A DNA stretch of 13,563 nucleotides from an uncultured Peptococcaceae bacterium (GTDB lineage Bacteria > Bacillota > Peptococcia > Peptococcales > Peptococcaceae). Position numbers and translations under genes: made by a program. Position 1 is the first letter of the stretch; each line of letters begins with the position of its first letter. Below the pieces are notes generated by a model. That model was not told where the DNA came from. It searched no databases and saw only the letters and a program-made list of their open reading frames with translations. Positions 1-6,626 of the stretch are shown piece after piece. Where the stretch lies: positions 1 to 13,563 of the forward strand of contig CAKQDL010000050.1 of NCBI GenBank assembly GCA_934229395.1, in the 5' to 3' direction.

Positions 1-5
1 GTCGA

Positions 6-398
6 TTATCGCTTGCTGAACTGCGGAGCGCGACGAGCTGCTTTGAGACCGTACTTCTTACGTTCTTTCATACGTGGATCACGGGTCAAGAAACCAGCGC
101 GCTTAAGAGCTGGACGGTATTCTGGATCTGCTTGCAAGAGAGCGCGAGCGATACCGTGACGGATAGCACCTGCTTGACCAGAGGTACCGCCACCAGTAGC
201 GTTTACCTTTACGTCAAAACGACCAGCGGTTTCGGTCAATTCGAGTGGTTGCATCACGATCATTTCAAGGGTCTTCTTGCCGAAGTATTCAGCCATGTCC
301 TTGCCATTGATGATGACATTACCATTGCCTGGTACCAAGCGTACGCGTGCAACGGAAGATTTGCGGCGGCCAGTGCCATAATATTGAATATCTGCCAT
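6..398 (-). CDS. rpsI: 30S ribosomal protein S9
   Basis: Ribosomal protein S9 of the small subunit head; in the family the C-terminal tail reaches the P-site tRNA. The 130-residue product is full length: it opens with the family's GTGRRKSSVARV block (residues 8-19), has the GGGTSGQAGAIRHGIARAL core (about 69-87) and ends in the invariant SKR tail. The ATG at 398 follows an AAGGAGGAT ribosome binding site on the minus strand. It starts 18 bases after the rplM stop, the usual L13-S9 operon arrangement, so it is probably made from the rplM promoter and controlled by the same leader. The window ends 5 bases past the stop, so no terminator can be seen. Identification is secure. Confidence 0.98.
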   Translation of the reverse strand: MADIQYYGTGRRKSSVARVRLVPGNGNVIINGKDMAEYFGKKTLEMIVMQPLELTETAGRFDVKVNATGGGTSGQAGAIRHGIARALLQADPEYRPALKRAGFLTRDPRMKERKKYGLKAARRAPQFSKR

Positions 399-416
399 AG
401 TGGGTTATCCTCCTTC

Positions 417-851
417 TTAGATTTCGTAAACTTCTGGTTGCTGAGCAGCATGTGGATGTTCAGCACCTGCGTAAACTTTTAACTTGCGGAACATTTGACG
501 GCCAAGTCTGTTGTGTGGAAGCATGCCTTTGATAGCGCGTTCCATAACGAATACTGGCTTGGTTTGCATCATATCGCCGTAGGTTTGTTCTCTAAGACCA
601 CCTGGATAACCGCTGTGGTGATAGTATTTCTTTTGAAGGTTCTTGTTACCGGTCAAAACGATGTCTTGAGCATTGATAACAATAACGAAATCCCCGCAAT
701 CTACGTTAGGGGTATAGGTTGGTTTGTGCTTGCCTCTCAAAATATGAGCTGCTTGAGTCGCTACGCGACCAAGTGGCTTACCTGCAGCGTCGATGACAAA
801 CCATTTTCTGTCAACTTCGCCAGCTTTTGCCATAAAAGTTGTGCTACGCAT
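417..851 (-). CDS. rplM: 50S ribosomal protein L13
   Basis: Ribosomal protein L13 of the large subunit, an early assembly protein. The 144 residues match the usual bacterial length. Family blocks are visible: KWFVIDAAGKPLGRVAT near residues 16-32, then HILRGKHKPTYTPNVDCGDFVIVINA, and MLPHNRLGRQMFRKLKVYAG with HPH near the C-terminus. The ATG at 851 has an AAGGAGGAT ribosome binding site ending 6 bases upstream. It is the first gene of the rplM-rpsI operon, with a promoter (975-1004) and a structured leader (914-968) just upstream. In Bacillota this operon is thought to be autoregulated through such a leader; here that is inferred from the structure. Confidence 0.98.
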   Translation of the reverse strand: MRSTTFMAKAGEVDRKWFVIDAAGKPLGRVATQAAHILRGKHKPTYTPNVDCGDFVIVINAQDIVLTGNKNLQKKYYHHSGYPGGLREQTYGDMMQTKPVFVMERAIKGMLPHNRLGRQMFRKLKVYAGAEHPHAAQQPEVYEI

Positions 852-913
852 GTAACATCCTCCTTAAATCTCGGTATCTTCATTATGAATAATTGTACAA
901 TAAATTAATTGAT

Positions 914-968
914 GTATGTACCCACAATGTGATCCGGGGCTCTGGATCTGTTACTGTGTTAACCATAC
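914..968 (-). promoter_or_regulatory. L13-leader-like structured 5' UTR
   Basis: Minus-strand RNA starting near 968 can fold into one long interrupted stem. GUAUG (968-964) pairs with CAUAC (918-914), CACA (958-955) with UGUG (926-923), and GAUCC (948-944) with GGAUC (935-931), closing an 8-base loop. Unpaired stretches between the helices are GUUAA and GUAACA on one side, ACAU and GGUA on the other. Position (start of the rplM-rpsI mRNA) and shape match the ribosomal protein L13 leader known from Bacillota, where the protein is proposed to bind and repress. I matched this from memory of the family, not by a covariance search. Confidence 0.72.
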
Positions 969-974
969 CCGCTT

Positions 975-1004
975 ATTATAAGCATTTTAGGCCGTGCTTG
1001 TCAA
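975..1004 (-). promoter_or_regulatory. rplM-rpsI promoter
   Basis: Perfect minus-strand consensus boxes, TTGACA (1004-999) and TATAAT (980-975), 18 bases apart. Transcription would begin near 967-969, exactly where the leader stem begins. A strong housekeeping promoter is expected for a ribosomal protein operon. Confidence 0.85.
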
Positions 1005-1077
1005 TGACTTTTTGTGTGTTTTACAAGATTTTTCCACAGCCTGTGCATTAGTCGTTTTCTCCTGTCTATAACGCAAG

Positions 1078-1105
1078 CAGCCCCTGCTTTTGCAAGCAAG
1101 GGCTG
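1078..1105. terminator. Hairpin after gltX, possible terminator
   Basis: A 12-bp stem lies 8 bases beyond the gltX stop codon. As minus-strand RNA it has a GCAA tetraloop and one G-U wobble, so the fold suits the gltX transcript. The run of seven T (1108-1114), however, lies on the plus-strand 3' side and overlaps the gltX stop; on the minus strand the hairpin is followed only by CTTGCGTTAT. It may act in both directions or mainly against antisense transcription. Confidence 0.65.
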
Positions 1106-1112
1106 GCTTTTT

Positions 1113-2768
1113 TTACTTTGCTAAGTCTTGGATGTATTTTTCTACACGCGCAACGGTTTTTTCTTCGCCTAGGATTTGCTGGATGCTCCATACGTCTGGG
1201 GAGTTGCGGCGGCCTGTGATGGCTAGACGGATAACGGTGGATACGTCACCAACGTGGCCCTTGTAGGCTTCTGGGTTCTTCTTGTAATCCTTTGGACGAA
1301 CAGCATAACCGCGTTCTTCGGTGATGGTGCGGATTTTGTTGAACCAGGCTTCGTTGTCGTCGCTGTGGTCATAGCTTGCGAGGTAGTCGCGCAAGATGGC
1401 TTGGGCTTCGTCTGCTGGAATGTTTTCTAGCGGTGCGTCTTCTTGGGTGAACCATGCATCAAAGAAGTACTTGGTGAAAGCTACAATTTGTTCTGCATTC
1501 ACAAGGTCCTTGCGTGGCTTTTTGCCGTCGCGGCCAATGGCCAAAAGACGAACGAGATCTTCACGCTGTGGTGCAATGACGGCGTGCACTTCTGGTTGGT
1601 ATTTTTCGGCCCAAGCAATAACAAAATCGGCAATTTCTTCTTCGCTCAAATGTACAAGGGTTTCCTTGCAGATGTCTTCGAGCTTAACCATGTCAAAAAG
1701 GGCGCCACTGGTAGCCATTTTATCGAGATGCACTGGGAACTCTTCGAGAGCTGTTTCTGGATTGGCCAAGCGCCATTCTTCGTAGTCGGAATTGAGCAGG
1801 GTCATGATGTACTCACGCACGGCTTGTGGAAAATAGCCTTTTTCTTCGTAGAAGGCGAGGGCCATTTCTGGATCCTTACGCTTAGAAAGCTTGCGGCGGG
1901 TGCCGTTTTCGTCAATCTTCATAAGGTGAGCGGTGTGGCAATATACTGGATGCTCCCAACCCAAGGTTTCAAAAAGCTCGATGTGGAACGGAAGGGTTGC
2001 GAGCCATTCTTCGCCGCGTACCACGTGGGTAATACGCATGAAGTGGTCATCGACCACGTGGGCAAAGTGGTAGGTTGGCACGCCATTGGTTTTTAAAAGA
2101 ACGAAGTCTTGGTTGTTTGGATGGATGGTGACATGGCCACGGATGCCATCTGGGATGGCGATGGCTTCGTCTGGCTTGGCGCTGCTTCTAAGGCGCAGGG
2201 TCCAAGGAAGGCCAGCATCGAGCTTGGCGCGGATGTCGTCCATGGTGAGCTTACGGTCGATGGCCCATTCGCCATAGTAACCGGTGGTAAGCTTTTGCGC
2301 TTCTTGCTTGGCGCGAATATCACTAAGCTCTTCTTCTGTAGCGAAGGATGGGTAAGCCTTACCTTGGGCTACGAGGCTTTTTGCAATCACGTGGTAAATA
2401 TCCACGCGTTCGCTTTGATGGTATGGGGCATAATTGCCCTTGTCGCCTTCTAGGGTCACGCCTTCATCAAAATGAATGCCAAAATATTCAAGGGCGCGAA
2501 TAATCATGGCTTCGGCACCTTCTACCTTGCGCTTGTCGTCGGTGTCTTCGATACGCAAAAGGAAGCTGCCACCGCTTTGGTGCGCCATACGTTCGTCAAT
2601 GAGGGCACCGTAAAGGTTGCCAATGTGGATAAAGCCTGTTGGGCTTGGGCCAAGGCGGGTAATCATGGCACCTTCTGCACGTTCACGCTGTGGATAACGT
2701 GCTTCTAGGTCGCTTATGGTGTCTTTTACATCTGGAAAGAGCCAATCGGCCAGTTGTTCAAAATTCAT
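1113..2768 (-). CDS. gltX: Glutamyl-tRNA synthetase
   Basis: Class I aminoacyl-tRNA synthetase that charges tRNA with glutamate; in bacteria lacking GlnRS the enzyme also charges tRNA-Gln for later amidation. The 551 residues exceed the roughly 480-490 of the common bacterial form. The class I signature is HIGN (residues 48-51, in PSPTGFIHIGN) and the KMSKS loop reads KLSKR (293-297). Between them are RIEDTD and the VVRGEEWL block. Where many GluRS have Cys-X-Cys zinc ligands (YPCFC-like), this one reads YPSFAT (139-144), so it probably lacks that zinc site. An in-frame ATG at 2813 would add 15 residues, but it lies about 6 bases from the likely transcript start; the ATG at 2768 has a good AAGGAGG site, so I chose it. 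It has its own promoter and is separate from rplM. Confidence 0.96.
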   Translation of the reverse strand: MNFEQLADWLFPDVKDTISDLEARYPQRERAEGAMITRLGPSPTGFIHIGNLYGALIDERMAHQSGGSFLLRIEDTDDKRKVEGAEAMIIRALEYFGIHFDEGVTLEGDKGNYAPYHQSERVDIYHVIAKSLVAQGKAYPSFATEEELSDIRAKQEAQKLTTGYYGEWAIDRKLTMDDIRAKLDAGLPWTLRLRSSAKPDEAIAIPDGIRGHVTIHPNNQDFVLLKTNGVPTYHFAHVVDDHFMRITHVVRGEEWLATLPFHIELFETLGWEHPVYCHTAHLMKIDENGTRRKLSKRKDPEMALAFYEEKGYFPQAVREYIMTLLNSDYEEWRLANPETALEEFPVHLDKMATSGALFDMVKLEDICKETLVHLSEEEIADFVIAWAEKYQPEVHAVIAPQREDLVRLLAIGRDGKKPRKDLVNAEQIVAFTKYFFDAWFTQEDAPLENIPADEAQAILRDYLASYDHSDDNEAWFNKIRTITEERGYAVRPKDYKKNPEAYKGHVGDVSTVIRLAITGRRNSPDVWSIQQILGEEKTVARVEKYIQDLAK

Positions 2769-2784
2769 GGGTTCCTCCTTATTT

Positions 2785-2802
2785 AAAAAGGCGCCAGGCG
2801 CC
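2785..2802 (-). promoter_or_regulatory. GC-rich hairpin plus T5 in gltX leader
   Basis: The plus strand has two GGCGCC hexamers separated by one A (2790-2802). On the minus strand they fold as GGCGC-CTG-GCGCC, five G-C pairs, followed at once by TTTTT (2789-2785). It lies in the roughly 50-base gltX 5' UTR, just before the ribosome binding site, and looks like a miniature intrinsic terminator or attenuator. Function is inferred only. Confidence 0.4.
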
Positions 2803-2825
2803 ATTTCTCTCATGCAATCCCTTCT

Positions 2826-2854
2826 ATTATAAATTTCTCTTCTCTCCTTGTAAA
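2826..2854 (-). promoter_or_regulatory. gltX promoter
   Basis: Minus-strand TTTACA (2854-2849) and TATAAT (2831-2826) with 17-base spacing. The predicted start near 2819 gives a leader of about 50 bases, too short for a T-box, and supports the gltX start at 2768 rather than 2813. Confidence 0.75.
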
Positions 2855-2901
2855 GCGCTTGCAGGGATTATCCCAAACTAGACAAAATTCTAATGTGTTT
2901 G

Positions 2902-2930
2902 TTGTGGCGCGCATATTTTGAGCGTACAAT
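2902..2930 (+). promoter_or_regulatory. Promoter of the PF06541 membrane protein gene
   Basis: TTGTGG (2902-2907) and TACAAT (2925-2930) with 17-base spacing; the -10 box is good and the -35 is weak. Transcription would start near 2937, giving a leader of about 20 bases with an AAAGGAG ribosome binding site (2941-2947). It is divergent from the gltX promoter. Confidence 0.55.
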
Positions 2931-2955
2931 ACCCTTAACGAAAGGAGAATACACT

Positions 2956-3912
2956 ATGTCTGCTTACGAACCTCTTTTATTTTTTGCTGCCTTCTTTTTT
3001 ATCTATGCCTTTGCGGGCTGGTGCACCGAGGTGGCCTTTCATGCGCTCACGGTGGGCAATTTTGTCAACCGCGGGATGCTTGTGGGGCCTGTGTGTCCTA
3101 TTTATGGCTTCGGCATGCTGCTTCTTATTTGGCTCACGGAGCCCTTTATAGACAGCTGGCTGTGGACCTTTGTGGCCTCTATGGTACTTTGCTCTGTTTT
3201 GGAGCTACTCGCCGGTCTTGCGCTGCGCTGGATATTCCGCGCCCAATGGTGGGATTACTCTGACGAGCCCTTTAACATTGCTGGCTTTATCTGCCTACGT
3301 TTTTCTATTTACTGGGGCTTCGGTGGCGCCTTTTTAACCAAGGTGATTCATCCAACGGTGGCCCACCTTGTAGGTTGGCTGCCTCTGTGGCTTGTGGCCG
3401 TTTTTGTAGCCCTTGCAGCCATTGTGATGCTCTTTGACCTTGTAATTACCGTGCGTGGGCTTTTGCATTTCAAACGTCAGCACGAGCTGCTTTTTGATAT
3501 TGAAGCGCAGATGCGCGCAACCAGCGCCGAAATTGGCACCAACGTGACCGATTGGACCCTAGATGTCGCCGAGCGTCTAGAGCCTGTCGAAAAGAAGCTT
3601 CGCGCCCTCCAAGAAGCTGGCGAGGACAACCTAGACGATGCCAAGGATGCCCTAGAGGCCTTGTTTGACGAGCTCGAGGATGCACAAGCCAAGCGTGTGC
3701 AAAGGCAGGAAGCGCGCTTGCAAAATTACGTGGAGCACTTCACCGAAGTGCAGGAGGAACGCGAAGCCCGTTCTCTCAAGCGCCTGCATGAACTAAAAGC
3801 ACGTCTAGAAGCCCTCGACGAAAAGCGTTCCTCCCTCACCACCAACCGCCCATTTACCGAAAATCGCCTGCGCAAAGCCTTCCCTCATTTAAAATGGATG
3901 GACAAAAAATAA
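2956..3912 (+). CDS. PF06541-family membrane protein with coiled-coil tail
   Basis: A 318-residue integral membrane protein of the family named 'putative ABC-transporter type IV' (PF06541, formerly DUF1113); its biochemical role is not established. The family signature is clear: FAGWCTEV (19-26), NFVNRGMLVGPVCPIYGFG (35-53), WWDYSD (98-103), FNIAGFICLRFSIYWGFGG (106-124). About five hydrophobic segments lie near 6-23, 43-62, 68-92, 108-129 and 140-168. From about 170 to 295 the protein is highly charged and helical, rich in Glu, Lys, Arg, Ala and Leu with heptad-like spacing, so a cytoplasmic coiled coil is likely. The ATG at 2956 follows AAAGGAG; an upstream in-frame ATG at 2893 lies before the predicted promoter and is rejected. 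The gene is alone and no ATP-binding partner is adjacent. Confidence 0.85.
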   Translation: MSAYEPLLFFAAFFFIYAFAGWCTEVAFHALTVGNFVNRGMLVGPVCPIYGFGMLLLIWLTEPFIDSWLWTFVASMVLCSVLELLAGLALRWIFRAQWWDYSDEPFNIAGFICLRFSIYWGFGGAFLTKVIHPTVAHLVGWLPLWLVAVFVALAAIVMLFDLVITVRGLLHFKRQHELLFDIEAQMRATSAEIGTNVTDWTLDVAERLEPVEKKLRALQEAGEDNLDDAKDALEALFDELEDAQAKRVQRQEARLQNYVEHFTEVQEEREARSLKRLHELKARLEALDEKRSSLTTNRPFTENRLRKAFPHLKWMDKK

Positions 3913-3929
3913 CCGACAGCCAATTAGGT

Positions 3930-4020
3930 ATGTTCACTTCGCAAATATTTCCCCCTCATCACTCATCACTTCCCCCTACGCTTCAGTGTTGCCAGCTTCC
4001 CCCAAAAGGGCGGTGAAGCC
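3930..4020 (+). repeat. Interspersed palindromic repeat, copy 1
   Basis: About 91 bases sharing strong similarity, in the same orientation, with 7521-7614. Shared blocks in order: ATGTT..CTTC.CAAA, TTCC.CCTCATCA, TCATCACTT, CGCTTCAGTG, TGCCAGCTTC, CCCCAAAAGGG and GAAGCC. The 3' part forms a hairpin, GCTTC..CC paired with GG..GAAGC around CCAAAAGGG, and CACT/AGTG further 5' could form a second stem. It starts 18 bases after the stop of the plus-strand gene and ends just before the terminator of recQ. No open reading frame is preserved across it. Confidence 0.8.
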
Positions 4021-4033
4021 TAAGATGAAGAAT

Positions 4034-4083
4034 AAAAAAAGTAGCGCCTTGTCCGCACATTTTGCGAACAAGACGCTGTTTTT
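4034..4083. terminator. recQ terminator, possibly bidirectional
   Basis: Stem 4043-4057/4063-4077 with a 5-base loop. Two positions that are C/A mismatches on the plus strand become G-U wobbles on the minus strand, so the fold is fully paired only in recQ mRNA. There it is followed by seven T (4040-4034 read on minus) after TAC. On the plus strand five T follow (4079-4083), so it may also end the membrane protein transcript. It abuts the recQ stop codon. Confidence 0.85.
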
Positions 4084-6247
4084 ATAGGCCAAGCTTATGC
4101 AGCGTAAGCGCTAGCTTTATTTGAAAATAACTGTAGTCATCGCCTAGGGCGTCTTTGACAGGGGTGAGCTTGCCGCTTTGGTCATGTTTAGCCACGCTTA
4201 TGATGGTTTCGGCCTCTTCCTTGCTCAGCCATTTTGCGGTGTCGATACGCTCGCCTTGCTCGATGAGCTTACAAATGTGGCCTTCGATGGTGTTTTCGCT
4301 TAGACGGCGTTCACGCGCAATGGCCTCTAGGCTCATGCCTTGGCGCAAGAGCTCCAATGTACGCGATTCTGTGGTGCGCTTTACCCCAGTTTCTGTGCGC
4401 TTGGCTGGCACAGCTTCAACCGAGGCAAGGTTTTTGTCGCGCGTTTTTTCTACGTCTATATGATGCGCCTCTATGTATTTGTTCACCGCGGTGATAAAAG
4501 GCTCACCAAAGCGCGCTAATTTTGTTTCACCCACCCCACTCACCTGGCGCATTTCCTCTTCATTTCGCGGAAGCTTCGCCGCCATATCAATGAGGGTACG
4601 ATCTGAAAAAACCATGTACGCTGGCGTATGAATGGTTGCGGCAATATCGGCGCGCACCTGTCTGAGCAGCTGGAAGAGGGTTTCGTCGTAGGACAAAATA
4701 TTTTCCACACTTTGTGATAAACGGTGGGCTTTTTCCTCCTTGAGAGGCTTATTGATAGCCATTTTTTCTTTGCCACTCAAGATTTTTTTGCTTTCCTCGG
4801 TAAGCTTTAGGATGGATTGAAAATTATTTTCCCCAACCACACACAAATACCCCTCTGCCACAAGGAGTGAAATGATATCGCGAATGTCCTTGTCTGTGTA
4901 CTCACGCATGATGCCGTAGGTTGAAAGCTGGTTAAGGCGAAAATCGCGGATAAAGCTGGTGTCGTGGCCGCGCAACACATCCACGACCTTGCCGGCGCCG
5001 TAGCGTTGGCCCATGCGTGCAATGCAGGAGAGGATTTTTTGCGCCTCTACGGTGCAATCTGTGACCTTCATGGTGCCATCGCAAATGGAGCAATGCTCGC
5101 ATTTTTTCCACGCTGGCGTTTCGCCAAAATAATGGAGGATAAAATGACGCAGGCAATTGCCTGTGTTGCAATAGCTCACCATGGTTTGCAAGTTGGCCTG
5201 AGCGTTTGGCGCTGTGCTGTCCTTGATATGGAGGGCGTTGATCATGATGTCTTGAGGAGAAAAAAGCAAAATGGCATCGGCTGGCGCACCGTCGCGCCCT
5301 GCACGCCCTGCTTCTTGATAATAGCTTTCCAAATCCTTTGGCATATTGTAATGGATGACGCTGCGCACATCGGGCTTATCAATGCCCATACCAAAGGCGT
5401 TGGTGGCCACCATAATTGGCGCGCGGTCATAGATAAAATCGTCCTGATGGCGTGCGCGCGTTTCCCCGTCGAGCCCTGCATGGTAATAGGTGACCTTATA
5501 GCGATGATCTTTGAGAAAATGATAGACAGTTTCCACGTTTTTTCTTGTGGAGCAATAGATGATGGCCGAAGCGTTTTCATCCAAAAGCTTTAGAAGCTCG
5601 CGGCGCTTGTCCTTTGGCTTGCGCACCGAAAAATACAAATTGGCACGGTCGAAGCTGGCCACGTAGCGAAACGGATTGTCGAGCGAAAGCTGGGTAACAA
5701 TGTCCTCCTGCACCTGGGCCGTGGCTGTGGCCGTGAGGGCAGCAAAAACAGGACGCTTGCCCAAGGCATCCACAAAGGCGCGAATGCGCATATAGCTTGG
5801 ACGAAAATCATGGCCCCATCGGCTCACGCAGTGGGCCTCATCCACCGCCACCATGGTAATAGACAGTCCCGCTAGCACTGAGCGGAAATAATCGTTTTCG
5901 AGGCGCTCTGGCGCCACATAAAGCAAATCCAATTCACCTGCGCGCGCCCTGCGAAGGGTTTGGTTAAATTCTTCATTGGTGGTGGCGCTGTTGATATAGC
6001 CTGCGCGCACGCCCATTTCAATGAGCCCATCGACCTGATCCTTCATCAAAGAAATGAGCGGCGAAATAACCAAGGTCAGCCCCGGCATACAAATGGCTGG
6101 AATTTGGTAGCACACCGATTTACCGCCACCAGTTGGCAAGATGGCCAGGGTGTCGCGCCCACTCATGAGCGCCTCAATAATCTCCCTTTGCCCCGCGCGA
6201 AAACTGTCGTAGCCAAAATATTTTTTCAATGCCTCCTGCACGTCCAT
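4082..6247 (-). CDS. recQ: ATP-dependent DNA helicase RecQ
   Basis: A 3'-5' DNA helicase of superfamily 2, acting in recombination and fork repair. The 721 residues carry the full RecQ layout: Q-motif FGYDSFRAGQ (11-20), Walker A TGGGKS (39-44), DEAH (136-139), LTATAT (171-176), FGMGIDKPDV (285-294) and motif VI QEAGRAGRDG (311-320). Zinc ligands are C365, C383, C386 and C389. RQC winged-helix and HRDC regions follow (HRDC around LFQLLRQVR...GVGETKLARFG). After a Lys/Thr-rich linker the last 80 or so residues contain a helix-turn-helix (MSLEAIARERRLSENTIEGHI), as in long Bacillota RecQ proteins. The ATG at 6247 has an AAAGGAGGT site 7 bases upstream; an earlier ATG at 6295 would precede the promoter. 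It is a single-gene unit, divergent from dapA. Confidence 0.97.
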   Translation of the reverse strand: MDVQEALKKYFGYDSFRAGQREIIEALMSGRDTLAILPTGGGKSVCYQIPAICMPGLTLVISPLISLMKDQVDGLIEMGVRAGYINSATTNEEFNQTLRRARAGELDLLYVAPERLENDYFRSVLAGLSITMVAVDEAHCVSRWGHDFRPSYMRIRAFVDALGKRPVFAALTATATAQVQEDIVTQLSLDNPFRYVASFDRANLYFSVRKPKDKRRELLKLLDENASAIIYCSTRKNVETVYHFLKDHRYKVTYYHAGLDGETRARHQDDFIYDRAPIMVATNAFGMGIDKPDVRSVIHYNMPKDLESYYQEAGRAGRDGAPADAILLFSPQDIMINALHIKDSTAPNAQANLQTMVSYCNTGNCLRHFILHYFGETPAWKKCEHCSICDGTMKVTDCTVEAQKILSCIARMGQRYGAGKVVDVLRGHDTSFIRDFRLNQLSTYGIMREYTDKDIRDIISLLVAEGYLCVVGENNFQSILKLTEESKKILSGKEKMAINKPLKEEKAHRLSQSVENILSYDETLFQLLRQVRADIAATIHTPAYMVFSDRTLIDMAAKLPRNEEEMRQVSGVGETKLARFGEPFITAVNKYIEAHHIDVEKTRDKNLASVEAVPAKRTETGVKRTTESRTLELLRQGMSLEAIARERRLSENTIEGHICKLIEQGERIDTAKWLSKEEAETIISVAKHDQSGKLTPVKDALGDDYSYFQIKLALTLHKLGL

Positions 6248-6275
6248 GAACCAACCTCCTTTTGTTTGTGCTCTC

Positions 6276-6284
6276 ATTATAGCA
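6276..6284 (-). promoter_or_regulatory. recQ extended -10 promoter
   Basis: Minus-strand TGCTATAAT (6284-6276) is an extended -10 element (TG-N-TATAAT). No good -35 box lies 16-18 bases upstream. Transcription would start near 6269, leaving a 20-base leader with the ribosome binding site. Confidence 0.6.
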
Positions 6285-6323
6285 CGTAACACCAAAGATT
6301 ATAACGCTAATTCCATTTGAGCC

Positions 6324-6352
6324 TTGACATCATCGGCCTTTTGGCCTAGACT
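6324..6352 (+). promoter_or_regulatory. dapA promoter
   Basis: TTGACA (6324-6329) and TAGACT (6347-6352) with 17-base spacing; the -35 is perfect and the -10 moderate. The spacer contains the inverted repeat GGCC-TTTT-GGCC (6335-6346). Transcription would begin near 6359, shortly before the riboswitch aptamer. Confidence 0.65.
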
Positions 6353-6373
6353 AGCTAATATACAGAAATTTTT

Positions 6374-6584
6374 GATAGAGGTCGCGAAACAAATCAGTCC
6401 CTGGAAGGAGCACGCAGCGTGTGTTGAGAACCAGCAAAAGGGTGTTTCGCCGAAGTAGGTTGCGCGCTGTGCGCTGCCGCTGGGCGTAGACTGAACAAGC
6501 CTACGACTGTCATCTAAGGATGGGGAGCTATCGCAATGAATCGACTATTAGCGACGATTGCCCCACATGCATCGCCGCTTTTTT
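6374..6584 (+). promoter_or_regulatory. Lysine riboswitch (L box)
   Basis: Aptamer core motifs match the lysine riboswitch as remembered from Bacillus subtilis lysC: GATAGAGGTCGCGAAAC, CGCCGAAG, GCTGGGC and GACTGTC in the right order. Helices seen: P1 GATAG (6374-6378) with CTGTC (6507-6511); P2 GCGAAACA (6384-6391) with TGTTTCGC (6443-6450), containing CTGG/CCAG; a GCGC-TGT-GCGC stem; and CGTAG/CTACG (6485-6489/6501-6505). The expression platform holds a second P1 partner, CTATC (6528-6532), and a terminator, GCGACGAT/ATCGCCGC (6551-6558/6571-6578) followed by six T. GCAAT (6533-6537) can pair with ATTGC (6557-6561), breaking the terminator. Expected action: lysine stabilises the aptamer and stops transcription before dapA. 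Confidence 0.93.
6551..6584 (+). terminator. Riboswitch-controlled attenuator
   Basis: Stem 6551-6558/6571-6578, eight positions with one A/C mismatch, a 12-base loop and TTTTTT at 6579-6584, ending 42 bases before the dapA start. This is the OFF-state hairpin of the lysine riboswitch. Confidence 0.75.
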
Positions 6585-6626
6585 CATTTCACGGACTCAC
6601 CCGCACAATTTAAGGAGGAAATTATT

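Noticed and set aside
1027..1040. TTTTTCCACA upstream of the rplM promoter, resembling a DnaA box
   Set aside because: It lacks the TTATNCACA pattern, stands alone, and nothing else suggests an origin.
1443..2096. Plus-strand reading frame of 217 codons inside gltX
   Set aside because: Antisense shadow of gltX; composition follows the opposite strand and no family is recognisable.
2769..2825. T-box leader before gltX
   Set aside because: The likely transcript start near 2819 leaves about 50 bases, and no T-box sequence or specifier stem is seen.
4964..5593. Plus-strand reading frame of 209 codons inside recQ
   Set aside because: It is antisense to a well-conserved recQ region, has no recognisable domain and no convincing ribosome binding site.
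6558..6626. Upstream extension of dapA from the ATG at 6558
   Set aside because: It lies inside the riboswitch terminator stem and the extension does not match DapA; the ATG at 6627 has a strong ribosome binding site.
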